Source of the DNA: Streptococcus sp. Marseille-Q5986
GTDB taxonomy: Bacteria > Bacillota > Bacilli > Lactobacillales > Streptococcaceae
DNA length: 64,000 nucleotides
Direction: 5' to 3'
Assembly (NCBI RefSeq): GCF_946902915.1
Contig: NZ_CAMPPY010000003.1
Span: forward strand, 1-64,000
Each line of letters starts with the position of its first letter. Position 1 is the first letter of the stretch. Positions 18,524 to 27,686 of this stretch are shown here, one piece after another. The notes under the pieces are model-generated. The model had not been told where the DNA came from, made no database searches, and saw nothing but the letters and a program-made list of their open reading frames with translations. Made by a program: the position numbers and the translations under genes.

Positions 18524-19425
18524 AGTATCACCTCCATAATGTAAGAATAAAGCAAGACAAGCACTGTCACGATGCCCATGAATTGCCAGATGAAACGCAC
18601 TTTGAGATAGTGCTTCATCATGAGGAGGTTTTTGATATCAAGCATGGGGCCAATGACCAGAAAAGCAAGGACTGGCGCTAGGCTGAAGCTCGAGAGGAGA
18701 GAAGCGCCGATAAAGGCGTCCGCCTCGCTACAAAGAGAGAGGAGAAAGGCTAGAAACATGAGCAAAAGAATCGCAAGGACTGGACTAGCACTGATAGAGG
18801 TCAGGATCCGAGTTGGGACATAGACTTGCACGATAGCCGCAAAGAGACAGCCAAAGACCAAGTAACGTCCCATATCGAAAAACTCATCAATAGCCTGTAT
18901 AAAAATCTGAAAGACCTTTCTAGCAGGAGTCAAGTGTGAAAAGTCATGTTCATGACAAGTGATAAAATTCTCTTTTTGAATGGGTTCCTTGCAGAAAAAT
19001 CCTAGGAAAATCCCAAGCACCAAAGCAATCACAATGGCTCCCAGAGCTCGCAAGAAGGCAAGTTTTATTGAATTCCCAAAGGCAGAATATGTGGCGAAAA
19101 GAACGATAGGATTGATGATGGGAGCAGTCACCAGAAAGGGAACTGCTGTATAGCTGGGCACCTTTTTTTCCAAAAAACGATTGATAATCGGGACGATTCC
19201 ACACTCACAAGAAGGAAAGAGAAAACCAATGAAGGTACCAAAAAAGATCCTCCCCCAACGATTGCGAGGAAGAAACTCATAAACTTTATCAGGCGTGATA
19301 TAGACCTCAATCAATCCCGAAATGAGACTCCCAATCAAGACAAAAGGAAGGACTTCAATCATGATGGAGAGAAAAATAGCCCCTGCTTGTAAGATGCTAG
19401 GAGGAAGAGATTGGAAAATCGTCAT
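18520..19425 (-). CDS. DUF318/ArsP_1-type permease
   Basis: The 301-aa protein has eight or more membrane segments. Family landmarks are FLFPSCECGIVPIINRFLEK (about 68-87), with a conserved CEC, and VPFLVTAPIINPIVLFATYS. The second half repeats the fold (SEADAFIGASLLSSF). It forms a two-gene unit with the DUF1980 protein and is preceded directly by the small SPJ_0845-like gene on the same strand. The cysteine pair suggests thiophilic metal or metalloid contact, but this is inference. Confidence 0.8.
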   Translation of the reverse strand: MTIFQSLPPSILQAGAIFLSIMIEVLPFVLIGSLISGLIEVYITPDKVYEFLPRNRWGRIFFGTFIGFLFPSCECGIVPIINRFLEKKVPSYTAVPFLVTAPIINPIVLFATYSAFGNSIKLAFLRALGAIVIALVLGIFLGFFCKEPIQKENFITCHEHDFSHLTPARKVFQIFIQAIDEFFDMGRYLVFGCLFAAIVQVYVPTRILTSISASPVLAILLLMFLAFLLSLCSEADAFIGASLLSSFSLAPVLAFLVIGPMLDIKNLLMMKHYLKVRFIWQFMGIVTVLVLLYSYIMEVIL

Positions 19426-19557
19426 CTATTTTTTCTTCTCAAGTTTTTCTTTTTTGTTTTTGTCATCTGGGAAAGTGACTTGTGTTAAGTCAGGAAGTTT
19501 GGCGAATTCTTCAAACATCTTGTCCAAGTCATCCGTTTTTGTAAATTTAACAGCCAT
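19426..19557 (-). CDS. Small SPJ_0845-like protein, 43 aa
   Basis: A reverse-strand frame encodes 43 residues starting MAVKFTKTDDLDKMFEEFAK and ending in a lysine-rich tail (KNKKEKLEKKK). It matches my memory of the short streptococcal SPJ_0845 family. An AGGTAG ribosome binding site lies just upstream. The stop abuts the start of the permease gene, so it is the first gene of a three-gene unit. There is no membrane segment; it is a highly charged, probably cytoplasmic protein of unknown function. Confidence 0.75.
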   Translation of the reverse strand: MAVKFTKTDDLDKMFEEFAKLPDLTQVTFPDDKNKKEKLEKKK

Positions 19558-19673
19558 GGGCCTACCTCTTTTCTACATTCTACCTCTATTATACTATTAT
19601 TTTGTGGAAATGGGATTATTTTGATATTCAAAGATGCAAAAACAGGTAAGGCAAAACAAGAGCAGTTCCTTAT

Positions 19674-19687
19674 GGTATAATAGGTTT
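19674..19687 (+). promoter_or_regulatory. tex promoter with leaderless start
   Basis: An extended -10 (TGGTATAAT, core 19676-19681) is followed by 6 nt (AGGTTT) and then the ATG. There is no space for a ribosome binding site, so the transcript should begin at the start codon. Confidence 0.65.
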
Positions 19688-21817
19688 ATGGATAAAAAAT
19701 ATGAAAAAATCTCCCAAGATTTGGGTGTAACCTTAAAGCAAATCGATATAGTTCTAAGTTTGACGGCTGAAGGGGCGACAATTCCCTTCATCGCGCGTTA
19801 TCGGAAGGACATGACTGGTAGTTTGGATGAGGTGGCAATTAAGGCTATTATTGACATGGATAAAAGTCTGACTAACCTCAATGACCGTAAGGAAACTGTC
19901 TTGGCTAAGATTCAAGAACAAGGCAAGCTGACAAAGGAATTGGAAGAAGCTATCTTAGCTGCCGAAAAATTAGCAGACGTTGAAGAACTTTACCTACCTT
20001 ACAAGGAAAAGCGTCGAACCAAGGCAACCATTGCTCGTGAAGCTGGACTCTTTCCTCTTGCTCGCTTGATCTTGCAAAACGTAGATGGATTAGAGAAAGA
20101 AGCTGAGAAGTTTGTCTGTGAAGGATTTGTGACTGGTCAAGAAGCCTTGGCTGGTGCGGTTGATATCTTGGTCGAAGCCTTATCCGAAGATGTCAATCTA
20201 CGTGCTATGACCTATCAAGAAGTGTTGAGACACTCTAAAATCACTTCGCAAGTCAAGGGTGAAAATCTCGATGAAAAACAAGTTTTTCAGATTTATTATG
20301 ATTTTTCAGAGACAGTTGGCAACATGCAGGGTTATCGTACCTTGGCCCTCAATCGTGGGGAAAAATTAGGTATTTTGAAGGTTGGCTTTGAACATGCGAC
20401 GGACCGTATTCTAGCTTTTTTTGCTGCTCGTTTCAAGGTGAAAAATGCCTATATAGATGAAGTTGTTCAACAGTCAGTTAAGAAAAAAGTCTTGCCTGCT
20501 ATCGAACGACGCATTCGGACAGAATTAACAGAGAAAGCAGAAGAAGGAGCTATCCAACTCTTTTCTGACAATCTGCGCAATCTCCTCTTAGTTGCTCCGC
20601 TGAAAGGGCGCGTGGTTCTAGGATTCGACCCTGCCTTTCGTACAGGGGCCAAGTTGGCTGTCGTTGATGCGACAGGAAAAATGCTGACGACTCAGGTCAT
20701 TTATCCTGTCAAACCAGCCTCTGCTCGTCAGATTGAAGATGCCAAGCGAGACTTAGTCGACTTGATCGGTCAGTATGGCGTAGAAATCATTGCCATCGGA
20801 AATGGAACGGCCAGTCGGGAAAGTGAAGCCTTTGTGGCGGAAGTTCTGAAAGAGTTTCCTGAGGTCAGCTATGCTATTGTCAATGAAAGTGGTGCTTCTG
20901 TCTATTCTGCCAGCGAACTTGCTCGTCAGGAGTTTCCAGACTTGACTGTTGAAAAACGCTCTGCTATTTCTATTGCCCGTCGTTTGCAAGATCCCCTTGC
21001 AGAATTGGTCAAAATCGATCCCAAGTCAATCGGTGTCGGTCAGTACCAGCACGATGTTAGTCAGAAGAAACTATCTGAAAGTTTGGACTTTGTTGTCGAT
21101 ACCGTGGTCAACCAAGTCGGTGTTAATGTCAATACAGCTAGTCCTGCCTTACTGTCACATGTAGCTGGACTCAATAAAACCATTTCTGAAAATATTGTCA
21201 AATATCGTGAGGAAGAAGGAAAAATTACTTCACGCGCTCAAATCAAGAAAGTTCCTCGCCTAGGTGCCAAAGCCTTTGAGCAAGCTGCAGGTTTCCTCCG
21301 TATCCCAGAAAGTGGCAATATCCTCGATAATACAGGAGTTCACCCAGAAAACTATGCTGCGGTTAAGGAGCTCTTCAAACGCTTGGATATCAAGGATTTG
21401 AATGAAGAAGCACAAAGCAAACTCAAGTCTCTATCAGTCAAAGAAATAGCGCAAGAACTAGATCTTGGTCCAGAAACCCTTAAAGATATCATTGCCGATC
21501 TTCTCAAACCAGGTCGAGATTTTCGTGATTCCTTTGATGCACCTGTGCTTCGCCAAGATGTCCTGGATATCAAAGACTTAAAAGTCGGCCAGAAGCTGGA
21601 AGGCGTGGTGCGTAATGTCGTTGACTTCGGTGCCTTCGTTGATATCGGGATTCACGAGGACGGCTTGATTCATATTTCACATATGAGTCGTAAATTTATC
21701 AAACATCCCAGCCAAGTGGTGTCTGTTGGAGATTTGGTAACGGTTTGGGTTGAGAAAATCGATACCGAACGTGAAAAAGTCAATCTGTCTCTCTTAGCTC
21801 CAGATGAATCTAACTGA
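19688..21817 (+). CDS. tex: Tex-family RNA-binding transcription accessory protein
   Basis: The 709-aa protein has an N-terminal HTH-like Tex domain ([16 protein letters not shown] at about 28-43), a YqgF/RuvC-like fold ([18 protein letters not shown], about 314-331), helix-hairpin-helix repeats ([16 protein letters not shown]) and a C-terminal S1 domain ([26 protein letters not shown]). Tex proteins act in transcription and RNA metabolism, and in pneumococcus Tex affects toxin and stress gene expression. The ATG at 19688 was chosen because homologues begin MDKKYEKI; an upstream ATG in frame (19634) precedes the promoter. It overlaps the sprT start. Confidence 0.95.
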   Translation: MDKKYEKISQDLGVTLKQIDIVLSLTAEGATIPFIARYRKDMTGSLDEVAIKAIIDMDKSLTNLNDRKETVLAKIQEQGKLTKELEEAILAAEKLADVEELYLPYKEKRRTKATIAREAGLFPLARLILQNVDGLEKEAEKFVCEGFVTGQEALAGAVDILVEALSEDVNLRAMTYQEVLRHSKITSQVKGENLDEKQVFQIYYDFSETVGNMQGYRTLALNRGEKLGILKVGFEHATDRILAFFAARFKVKNAYIDEVVQQSVKKKVLPAIERRIRTELTEKAEEGAIQLFSDNLRNLLLVAPLKGRVVLGFDPAFRTGAKLAVVDATGKMLTTQVIYPVKPASARQIEDAKRDLVDLIGQYGVEIIAIGNGTASRESEAFVAEVLKEFPEVSYAIVNESGASVYSASELARQEFPDLTVEKRSAISIARRLQDPLAELVKIDPKSIGVGQYQHDVSQKKLSESLDFVVDTVVNQVGVNVNTASPALLSHVAGLNKTISENIVKYREEEGKITSRAQIKKVPRLGAKAFEQAAGFLRIPESGNILDNTGVHPENYAAVKELFKRLDIKDLNEEAQSKLKSLSVKEIAQELDLGPETLKDIIADLLKPGRDFRDSFDAPVLRQDVLDIKDLKVGQKLEGVVRNVVDFGAFVDIGIHEDGLIHISHMSRKFIKHPSQVVSVGDLVTVWVEKIDTEREKVNLSLLAPDESN

Positions 21818-22244
21818 GTACGTTCAGTCTGTTTCACTCGAAGACTTTGGGAGACCTTTTAGCCATCATGCCCAGTGGAATTCTCGTCTGCGAACGACAG
21901 GTGGGTGATTTTTCCTCAAGGATGGGCATTTGGATTTTAATCCCAAGGTCTATAATGAACTTGGTTTGGAGGTTTTTCGGAAAATCGTGCGCCATGAACT
22001 CTGTCACTATCACCTTTATTTTCAAAAAAAGGGTCATCGGTATAAGGACCGAGATTTTAAGGAACTTTTGAAAGAAGTGGTCGGACTACGCTTTGTTCCC
22101 CCTTTGAGAGCCCAAACCCAAAGTAGTTACCTAGTCTATCAGTGTCCATCCTGCCACCAACGCAAGAGGAAGATTGACACGAAACGCTATCGCTGTGGCG
22201 TCTGCCGTGGTAAACTTGTTATCTTAAATCGGCCTAAGGACTGA
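21804..22244 (+). pseudogene. SprT-like protein with in-frame stop codon
   Basis: A frame beginning [20 protein letters not shown] overlaps the end of tex. It meets TGA at 21906-21908 after GG and continues in the same frame as [19 protein letters not shown] through the metalloprotease motif RHELCHYHL (about 21990-22016). A C-terminal zinc ribbon (CPSC, CGVC) follows, with a stop at 22242-22244. One C-to-T change (CGA arginine to TGA) explains the break. The downstream part alone could start at TTG 21930. The HExxH enzyme family cleaves proteins; activity here is doubtful. Confidence 0.8.
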
Positions 22245-22303
22245 TGTTTGTGAACCTGTTTCATGCTATACTACCTGTAAGAATACCGAAAGAGGAAATA
22301 ATC

Positions 22304-22576
22304 ATGAATAAAAAATTTTATAAAATGAGACGAAATCGCATGGTATCGGGAGTTTTAGCAGGTCTATCAGACAAGTGGAATTTTGATGTAACCTTAGTTC
22401 GCTTTCTCTTCGCCATTTTTACCATATCAAATTTTGGAGTTGGTGTGATTATTTACATCATCCTCGCCTCCATCCTGCCAACTAAGGAAGAAATCGAAGC
22501 AGAAATGTACGGAACAGGACCACGCAAACGCAAGGAAGCCGAGGCCATTGATGACAATGATGGGTGGTTTTGGTGA
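22304..22576 (+). CDS. PspC-domain membrane protein
   Basis: The 90-aa protein starts with the PspC phage-shock signature KFYKMRRNRMVSGVLAGLSD (residues 4-23). It has one or two membrane helices (about 29-60) and an acidic tail ending DDNDGWFW. PspC-type proteins sense envelope stress. The start at 22304 has an AAAGAGGAAA ribosome binding site; the frame is open 20 codons further upstream, but that part lies over the TATACT promoter element near 22266. A strong terminator follows. Confidence 0.85.
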   Translation: MNKKFYKMRRNRMVSGVLAGLSDKWNFDVTLVRFLFAIFTISNFGVGVIIYIILASILPTKEEIEAEMYGTGPRKRKEAEAIDDNDGWFW

Positions 22577-22602
22577 GGTTCTACAGAAGATTTGGAATAA
22601 GC

Positions 22603-22650
22603 AAAAAGCTTTAAATCAATAGTCTAAACTGCTTGATTTAAAGCTTTTTT
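22603..22650 (+). terminator. Strong terminator after the PspC gene
   Basis: AAAAAGCTTTAAATCAA and TTGATTTAAAGCTTTTTT form a stem of about 17 bp, AT-rich, with a T tail. Confidence 0.8.
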
Positions 22651-22713
22651 ACTTTTAATAAGATTTTCTCAGCTTCATATACAAACTAAAATCATTATTT
22701 TGACCTCAAGTTT

Positions 22714-22911
22714 CTAATCTGTGTCTTGCTGCTGAGAGAAAACTGTTTTTGAAAAATGATAGATGCTGATAACAACTGATAACCAGCAAATAACATAAGC
22801 AGTACCTGTAAATTCTGTACCGATAAAGTGTGTGTGTTCAACTAAGAGCTGACCGATGAATGGAGAGAGCAGATAGAGAAGTCCGATGAGTATATGTTCT
22901 TTGTGTTTCAT
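22714..22911 (-). CDS. Small two-helix membrane protein of unknown function
   Basis: The 65-aa protein has two hydrophobic segments (about 6-26 and 36-57) and a polar tail SKTVFSQQQDTD. Its ATG overlaps the stop codon of the secreted protein gene (TAATG), which implies coupled translation. I do not recognise a family. A small membrane protein coupled to a secreted product could be an immunity protein, but this is a guess from layout only. Confidence 0.65.
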   Translation of the reverse strand: MKHKEHILIGLLYLLSPFIGQLLVEHTHFIGTEFTGTAYVICWLSVVISIYHFSKTVFSQQQDTD

Positions 22912-23471
22912 TAAAAATGAACTCTCCCTTCATGATATACATATTTATAGTGATTAGAAACGTAGGAACCTCCGAAATTTACACTAGCGCTTTCTCCTAT
23001 TCCGATATTTAGTCCACCACTTAAAGTTGAACTACCATTATTAAAGAAATCTCCATTAATTATATAGAATATTCTATCAGCCTGTTCTAAATTTACGTAC
23101 AATGAACCGGAAAACTGTTTGGACATTCCGTTATAATTTCTATTTATTTCTGTTCTTAATACCCTTATTATACCATGATAGGTTCCATATTCGGTTGTTT
23201 CGCAGTAGAAAGAAATAGATGGTTTATAGGAGTTTGTAACAGTTATTTGCGTAGAAATTGTTCTATATGTCTGTGAAGAGCGTTCGTATAAATTTATACC
23301 AAGTAAATCTGATGCTTGCTCCAATGTGATATCGTAATCAGTTGCGTATTGATTCACAAGCTGTTGAGCGGTCATGGTTTCGCTCACTATTGTATTGGTA
23401 TCATCTGCAAAAACAGTTGAGTAGAAAAATAGTGAAAAGATAGCAACAAAAGTAATCAAGATTTTTTTCAT
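22911..23471 (-). CDS. Secreted protein of unknown function
   Basis: The 186-aa precursor has a signal peptide (MKKILITFVAIFSLFFYSTV, cut after about FA-DD at residue 22). Next comes a short helical region with a MTAQQLVNQYATDYDIT-like segment. The rest is a threonine, serine, tyrosine and glycine-rich, beta-prone domain (SGSLYVNLEQADRIF, NIGIGESASVNFGGSY). It has one cysteine. The ATG at 23471 was preferred over GTG 23480. AT-rich composition and a strong promoter 135 nt upstream suggest an acquired, well-expressed gene. No family recognised. Confidence 0.65.
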   Translation of the reverse strand: MKKILITFVAIFSLFFYSTVFADDTNTIVSETMTAQQLVNQYATDYDITLEQASDLLGINLYERSSQTYRTISTQITVTNSYKPSISFYCETTEYGTYHGIIRVLRTEINRNYNGMSKQFSGSLYVNLEQADRIFYIINGDFFNNGSSTLSGGLNIGIGESASVNFGGSYVSNHYKYVYHEGRVHF

Positions 23472-23612
23472 AATATCCACACTTTCTGGAAAAGAGCTAA
23501 AATAAATTTTTAGTAGAAATATTTTGGTAATAAAGTGATAGTTAAAATAAGCTTACTCAAATTATAGTTTCCGATTTTTTCTCCTTTCTAAAGTAATCCC
23601 TTTCACAATTGC

Positions 23613-23641
23613 ATTATATAATTTTTATAGTAAAAAGTCAA
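23613..23641 (-). promoter_or_regulatory. Strong promoter of the secreted-protein operon
   Basis: Read on the minus strand, TTGACT (23641-23636) and TATAAT (23618-23613) are 17 bp apart. The predicted transcript has an untranslated leader of about 135 nt, which contains a good but orphan AGAAAGGAG ribosome-binding-like sequence around 23580-23590 with no start codon at the right distance. Confidence 0.7.
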
Positions 23642-23767
23642 GTGATTTATTGCATAGTGAAATGAAATAAAAACTCAATAATTGATTGGGAAATTCAAAC
23701 CAATTTCTAACAATATTTTAGAAGCTACAGTGTACTTCTCTAGATTAAATCTGCTTACATTTCCCTC

Positions 23768-23789
23768 AATCTTACAAAAATGTAAGATT
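23768..23789. promoter_or_regulatory. Perfect inverted repeat upstream of the BceAB unit
   Basis: AATCTTACA-AAAA-TGTAAGATT is a perfect 9-bp palindrome. A third half-site, TTGTAAGGTT, follows at 23810-23819. The place, about 85 bp before the first ORF of the transporter operon, fits an operator for a response regulator such as those controlling peptide-resistance transporters. The regulator is not in the window. Confidence 0.55.
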
Positions 23790-23873
23790 AAAGTCTCTTT
23801 TGTAAGGTTAGGTTATGGCAAGCGGTCTTTTTTTGATGTAAACTAGACTCATAAAGAATAAAGGAGTAACATC

Positions 23874-23984
23874 ATGAAACAAATCTTACATAAGAAAACA
23901 AGAAAACCAAGCCACAAAGAAATCGAGCGCGTTCAGCTGGGATGCGCTATGATGCAAGCGACATTTCATTTGATGGGATATTAA
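23874..23984 (+). CDS. 36-aa ORF leading the BceAB-type operon
   Basis: A short frame starts MKQILHKKTRKPSHKEIERV and ends FHLMGY. It has a good ribosome binding site (AAAGGAG, 8 nt before the ATG) and stops 14 bp before the ATPase gene. The first half is very basic and the second half is hydrophobic with three methionines. It may be a real small protein or a regulatory leader peptide for the transporter genes. I cannot assign a family. Confidence 0.55.
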   Translation: MKQILHKKTRKPSHKEIERVQLGCAMMQATFHLMGY

Positions 23985-23998
23985 GAAAGGAGATTCTC

Positions 23999-24757
23999 AT
24001 GACACTTTTAGATGTAAAACACGTTCAAAAAATTTACAAAACACGTTTTCAAGGCAACCAAGTAGAAGCCCTCAAGGATATTCACTTTACCGTGGAAAAG
24101 GGTGACTACGTTGCCATCATGGGTGAGTCTGGTTCTGGTAAATCAACTCTTCTCAATATTCTAGCTATGCTGGATAAACCAAGTCGTGGGCAGGTTTACT
24201 TGAATGGAACTGACACCGCAACCATTAAAAATTCACAGGCTTCTAGCTTCCGTCGTGAGAAGTTAGGATTTGTCTTCCAAGACTTTAATTTGCTAGATAC
24301 TCTGTCTGTTAAGGACAATATCTTGCTTCCGCTTGTCTTGTCAAGAAGACCCATTACGGAGATGATGAAGAAATTGGTGGTGACAGCTGAGAATCTAGGC
24401 ATCAACCAATTGCAAGAGAAGTACCCTTACGAGATTTCAGGTGGGCAGAAACAGCGTGTAGCAGTAGCCCGCGCCATCATCACAGAACCTGAAATTCTCC
24501 TTGCGGATGAGCCAACAGGAGCCCTTGATTCCAAGTCCTCTGCAGCCTTACTTGATGTCTTTGATGAAATCAATGAGCGCGGCCAAACTATTCTCATGGT
24601 AACCCACTCAACGGCAGCAGCCAGCAGGGCCAAGCGCGTGATCTTCATTAAAGACGGCATTCTTTACAACCAAATCTACCGTGGAGAGAAGACAGAGCGT
24701 CAGATGTTCCAAGAAATCTCTGATACCTTGACTGTCATGGCAAGCGAGGTGAATTAG
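23999..24757 (+). CDS. Peptide-resistance ABC transporter ATPase (BceA type)
   Basis: The 252-aa ATPase of the LolD/MacB class has Walker [10 protein letters not shown] (about 40-48), Q-loop VFQDFNLLD, signature [14 protein letters not shown], Walker [16 protein letters not shown] and switch histidine VTHST. The ATG at 23999 has an AAAGGAG site; an earlier in-frame ATG (23942) lies inside the 36-aa ORF. It pairs with the next gene. Such pairs sense and remove bacitracin or lantibiotics from lipid II-cycle targets, normally with a two-component system that is not adjacent here. Confidence 0.9.
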   Translation: MTLLDVKHVQKIYKTRFQGNQVEALKDIHFTVEKGDYVAIMGESGSGKSTLLNILAMLDKPSRGQVYLNGTDTATIKNSQASSFRREKLGFVFQDFNLLDTLSVKDNILLPLVLSRRPITEMMKKLVVTAENLGINQLQEKYPYEISGGQKQRVAVARAIITEPEILLADEPTGALDSKSSAALLDVFDEINERGQTILMVTHSTAAASRAKRVIFIKDGILYNQIYRGEKTERQMFQEISDTLTVMASEVN

Positions 24758-24758
24758 T

Positions 24759-26747
24759 ATGTTTCGATTAACCAATAAGTTAGCGCTATCGAACTTGATT
24801 AAAAACCGCAAACTCTGCTATCCCTTTGCGCTGGCTGTTCTCTTGGCAGTCACCGTCACCTACCTCTTTTATTCTCTAACCTTTAATCCAAAGATTGCGG
24901 AAATCCGTGGAAGAAACACCATTCAAGCTACTCTTGGATTTGGTATGTTTGTCGTCACCCTTGCGTCAGCCATTATCGTCCTCTATGCCAATAGTTTTGT
25001 CATGAAAAACCGTTCCAAGGAACTAGGAATTTATGGCATGCTGGGCTTAGAGAAACGTCATCTAATCAGTATGACCTTTAAGGAGTTAGTGGTATTTGGG
25101 ATTCTAACTGTTGGAGCAGGAATCGGTATTGGAGTCTTGTTTGACAAGTTAATTTTCGCTTTCTTGCTCAAACTGATGAAATTAAAGGTAGAACTAGTCG
25201 CTACCTTCCAGATGAAAGTTGTTATTACAGTGCTTGTTGTCTTCGGTTTGATTTTCCTAAGTCTCATGTTCCTGAATGCCCTTCGAATCGCCCGTATGAA
25301 TGCCCTCCAGCTCTCTCGTGAGAAAGCAAGCGGAGAGAAAAAAGGTCGTTTCCTACCTCTCCAAACTATTCTTGGTTCCATTAGTTTAGGGATTGGCTAT
25401 TATCTTGCCCTTACGGTAAAAGATCCTCTTACAGCCCTAACAACCTTCTTCTTAGCTGTTTTGCTGGTTATCTTTGGTACTTATCTATTGTTTAATGCAG
25501 GGATTACCGTTTTCCTTCAAATCTTAAAGAAAAACAAGAAATACTATTACCAACCAAATAACCTTATCTCAGTGTCTAACTTGATTTTCCGTATGAAGAA
25601 AAATGCGGTTGGTCTAGCGACGATTGCTATTCTCTCAACCATGGTCTTGGTGACTATGTCTGCTGCAACGAGTATCTTTAAAGGCTCTGAAACTTTCAAG
25701 AAAGTCATGAATCCACATGATTTTGGAATTACAGGACAGAATGTTGAAAAAGAAGACATAAATAAACTCCTAGACCAGTATGCTAGTGATAAGAGGTTGA
25801 CTGTTACAAAGAAAGAAGTCCTTACATACAGTAACTTTGGTGTGGCAAACCAAGAAGGTACGAAATTGACAATCTTTGAGAAAGGTCAAAATCGTGTTCA
25901 ACCGAAAACTGTTTTTATGGTCTTTGACCAAAAAGACTATGAGAATATGACGGGTCAAAAACTCGCACTTTCAGGAAAGGAAGTTGGATTGTTTACTAAA
26001 AACAAAGAACTTCAAGGGCAGAAAGAACTGACTCTGAATGACCAGACCTACACAATCAAGGAAGAAATCAAAAAAGATTTTATTCTTGAACATGTCCCAA
26101 ATCAGTACAATATTCTAACTTCGGACTATAACTATCTGGTTGTTCCTGACTTGAACGCCTTTCTTGACCAGTATCTTAATTCTTCCATCTTTAATCAATA
26201 CTATGGTGGTATGAATGTAACGGCTAGTGAGGAAGAACAACTCAAACTTGCCAACGACTATTCAAAATTCCTTGATGATTTTAATAGAGAATTAAGCAAA
26301 GAAGGAAGCTATGTTTACGGAAGTAATCTGGCTGATAGTAGTGCGCAGATGAGTGCTCTCTTTGGTGGAGTATTCTTCATCGGTATCTTCCTCTCTATCA
26401 TCTTTATGGTGGGAACAGTTCTTGTTATCTGCTACAAACAAATCTCTGAAGGCTATGAAGATCGTGAACGCTTTATCATTTTGCAAAAAGTCGGTCTCGA
26501 TCAAAAGCAAATCAAGCAAACCATCAACAAACAGGTGCTAACTGTTTTCTTCCTCCCATTGCTCTTTGCCTTCCTACACCTCGCCTTTGCCTATCATATG
26601 CTTAGCCTTATCCTAAAAGTCATTGGGGTGCTAGATGCGACTATGATGTTGACTGTCACTCTGTCTATCTGTGCTATCTTCCTCATCGTCTACGTCTTGA
26701 TCTTTATGATTACCTCAAGAAGCTATCGCAAGATTGTGCAAATGTAA
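24759..26747 (+). CDS. Peptide-resistance ABC transporter permease (BceB type)
   Basis: The 662-aa permease has the FtsX-like fold with about ten membrane helices. There is one helix near the N-terminus, three more by residue 150, and three around 200-310. A large extracytoplasmic domain spans about 315-520, and the last helices run from about 530. The extracellular domain between helices 7 and 8 is the usual drug-sensing part of BceB proteins. It begins 1 bp after the ATPase stop. Resistance to bacitracin-like or lantibiotic peptides is the family role; the exact substrate is unknown. Confidence 0.9.
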   Translation: MFRLTNKLALSNLIKNRKLCYPFALAVLLAVTVTYLFYSLTFNPKIAEIRGRNTIQATLGFGMFVVTLASAIIVLYANSFVMKNRSKELGIYGMLGLEKRHLISMTFKELVVFGILTVGAGIGIGVLFDKLIFAFLLKLMKLKVELVATFQMKVVITVLVVFGLIFLSLMFLNALRIARMNALQLSREKASGEKKGRFLPLQTILGSISLGIGYYLALTVKDPLTALTTFFLAVLLVIFGTYLLFNAGITVFLQILKKNKKYYYQPNNLISVSNLIFRMKKNAVGLATIAILSTMVLVTMSAATSIFKGSETFKKVMNPHDFGITGQNVEKEDINKLLDQYASDKRLTVTKKEVLTYSNFGVANQEGTKLTIFEKGQNRVQPKTVFMVFDQKDYENMTGQKLALSGKEVGLFTKNKELQGQKELTLNDQTYTIKEEIKKDFILEHVPNQYNILTSDYNYLVVPDLNAFLDQYLNSSIFNQYYGGMNVTASEEEQLKLANDYSKFLDDFNRELSKEGSYVYGSNLADSSAQMSALFGGVFFIGIFLSIIFMVGTVLVICYKQISEGYEDRERFIILQKVGLDQKQIKQTINKQVLTVFFLPLLFAFLHLAFAYHMLSLILKVIGVLDATMMLTVTLSICAIFLIVYVLIFMITSRSYRKIVQM

Positions 26748-26752
26748 AAAAG

Positions 26753-26782
26753 ATACCTCGATGTTTATCGAGGTATTTCTTT
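26753..26782. terminator. Terminator after the BceAB-type operon
   Basis: ATACCTCGAT and ATCGAGGTAT form a 10-bp stem around GTTT, followed by a T-rich tail. A-rich sequence on the other side may let it serve the converging VIT gene as well. Confidence 0.8.
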
Positions 26783-26786
26783 TATC

Positions 26787-27482
26787 TTAAATGCTGAAGA
26801 GTTGTCCAAACAGGTAAGTCACTGCCATGGTCAGAAGTCCGATACAGAGGTTGCGGATCATAGCTGTTTTCGTAGGAGCCTTGCCTAGTTTAGCACTGGT
26901 ATAGCCAGTGACGAGAAGGGAAAGGGCTACGATAAAAACAGTAGCAGGAATGCGATAGTCACTTGGAAAGACGGTAATCGAAAGCATAGGAGGAAGGCTT
27001 CCCAGTACAAAGGCGATAAAGCTAGAGATAGCAGCATGCCAAGGATTGGTAAACTCTTCGTACTCGATCCCATATTTTTCCTCGACAAGGGTTTTGAGTG
27101 GATTTTTTAAAAAGGCCTTGTTGGTCAAGAGTTTGGCAGACGTTTCACACTCACCATTTTGAAGGTAAGCAGCATAGAGGGATTGTTTTGCAGATTCGAT
27201 GTCTTTATCTAAGAGTAATTGCTCTCTAGCGACAGCAGCCTCCTCCGTGTCTTTTTGAGTGGATACAGAGACATATTCGCCACCAGCCATAGAGAAAGCA
27301 CCAGCGAGGATAGCGGCCAATCCAGATAAAAAGATAATCCAAATATTGCTTGTCGCACTGGCAACCCCGATAACGACTCCAGCGATGGAAATAATCCCAT
27401 CATTGGCACTGAGAACACCCGCGCGCAGGATATTGAGTCGTCCTGCAAAGTTTACATCAATTTCATGTTTTATTTTTGTCAT
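26787..27482 (-). CDS. VIT/CCC1-family transporter
   Basis: The 231-aa membrane protein of the vacuolar iron transporter family contains GRLNILRAGVLSANDGIISI near the start and AGAFSMAGGEYVSVSTQKD (about 68-86), the family's cytoplasmic metal-site region. Helices follow after residue 145. Relatives move Fe2+ or Mn2+ out of the cytoplasm. The start MTKIKHEID was chosen for its spacing from GAAAGGAG; the ATG two codons earlier directly abuts that site. Confidence 0.88.
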   Translation of the reverse strand: MTKIKHEIDVNFAGRLNILRAGVLSANDGIISIAGVVIGVASATSNIWIIFLSGLAAILAGAFSMAGGEYVSVSTQKDTEEAAVAREQLLLDKDIESAKQSLYAAYLQNGECETSAKLLTNKAFLKNPLKTLVEEKYGIEYEEFTNPWHAAISSFIAFVLGSLPPMLSITVFPSDYRIPATVFIVALSLLVTGYTSAKLGKAPTKTAMIRNLCIGLLTMAVTYLFGQLFSI

Positions 27483-27686
27483 AGTCATCTCCTTTCTCTC
27501 CATTATAGAGAAAAGAGTAGGGGAATACAAACTTTTTAAACTATCTGAAAAAAGTTCTACAATTCTAATTTTTAAGCCCTTTGAAGTTTCTCCGAAAAGT
27601 AGTGCTATCCTACTGTGCTAGTCCTTTTTCAGTTTATCTATGGTATAATAGAGGGTAGATTTATCAATTGGAGTACGAAGGATTTT

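Noticed and set aside
21906-21908. In-frame TGA in sprT as a selenocysteine codon
   Set aside because: No selenocysteine insertion hairpin is apparent, the homologous residue is not cysteine, and streptococci lack the Sec system; a nonsense change is simpler.
24000-26750. BceAB-type pair as a cell-division FtsEX
   Set aside because: The permease has ten helices and a large external domain, and the true FtsE has a different context (ftsX after prfB); the resistance-transporter reading fits better.
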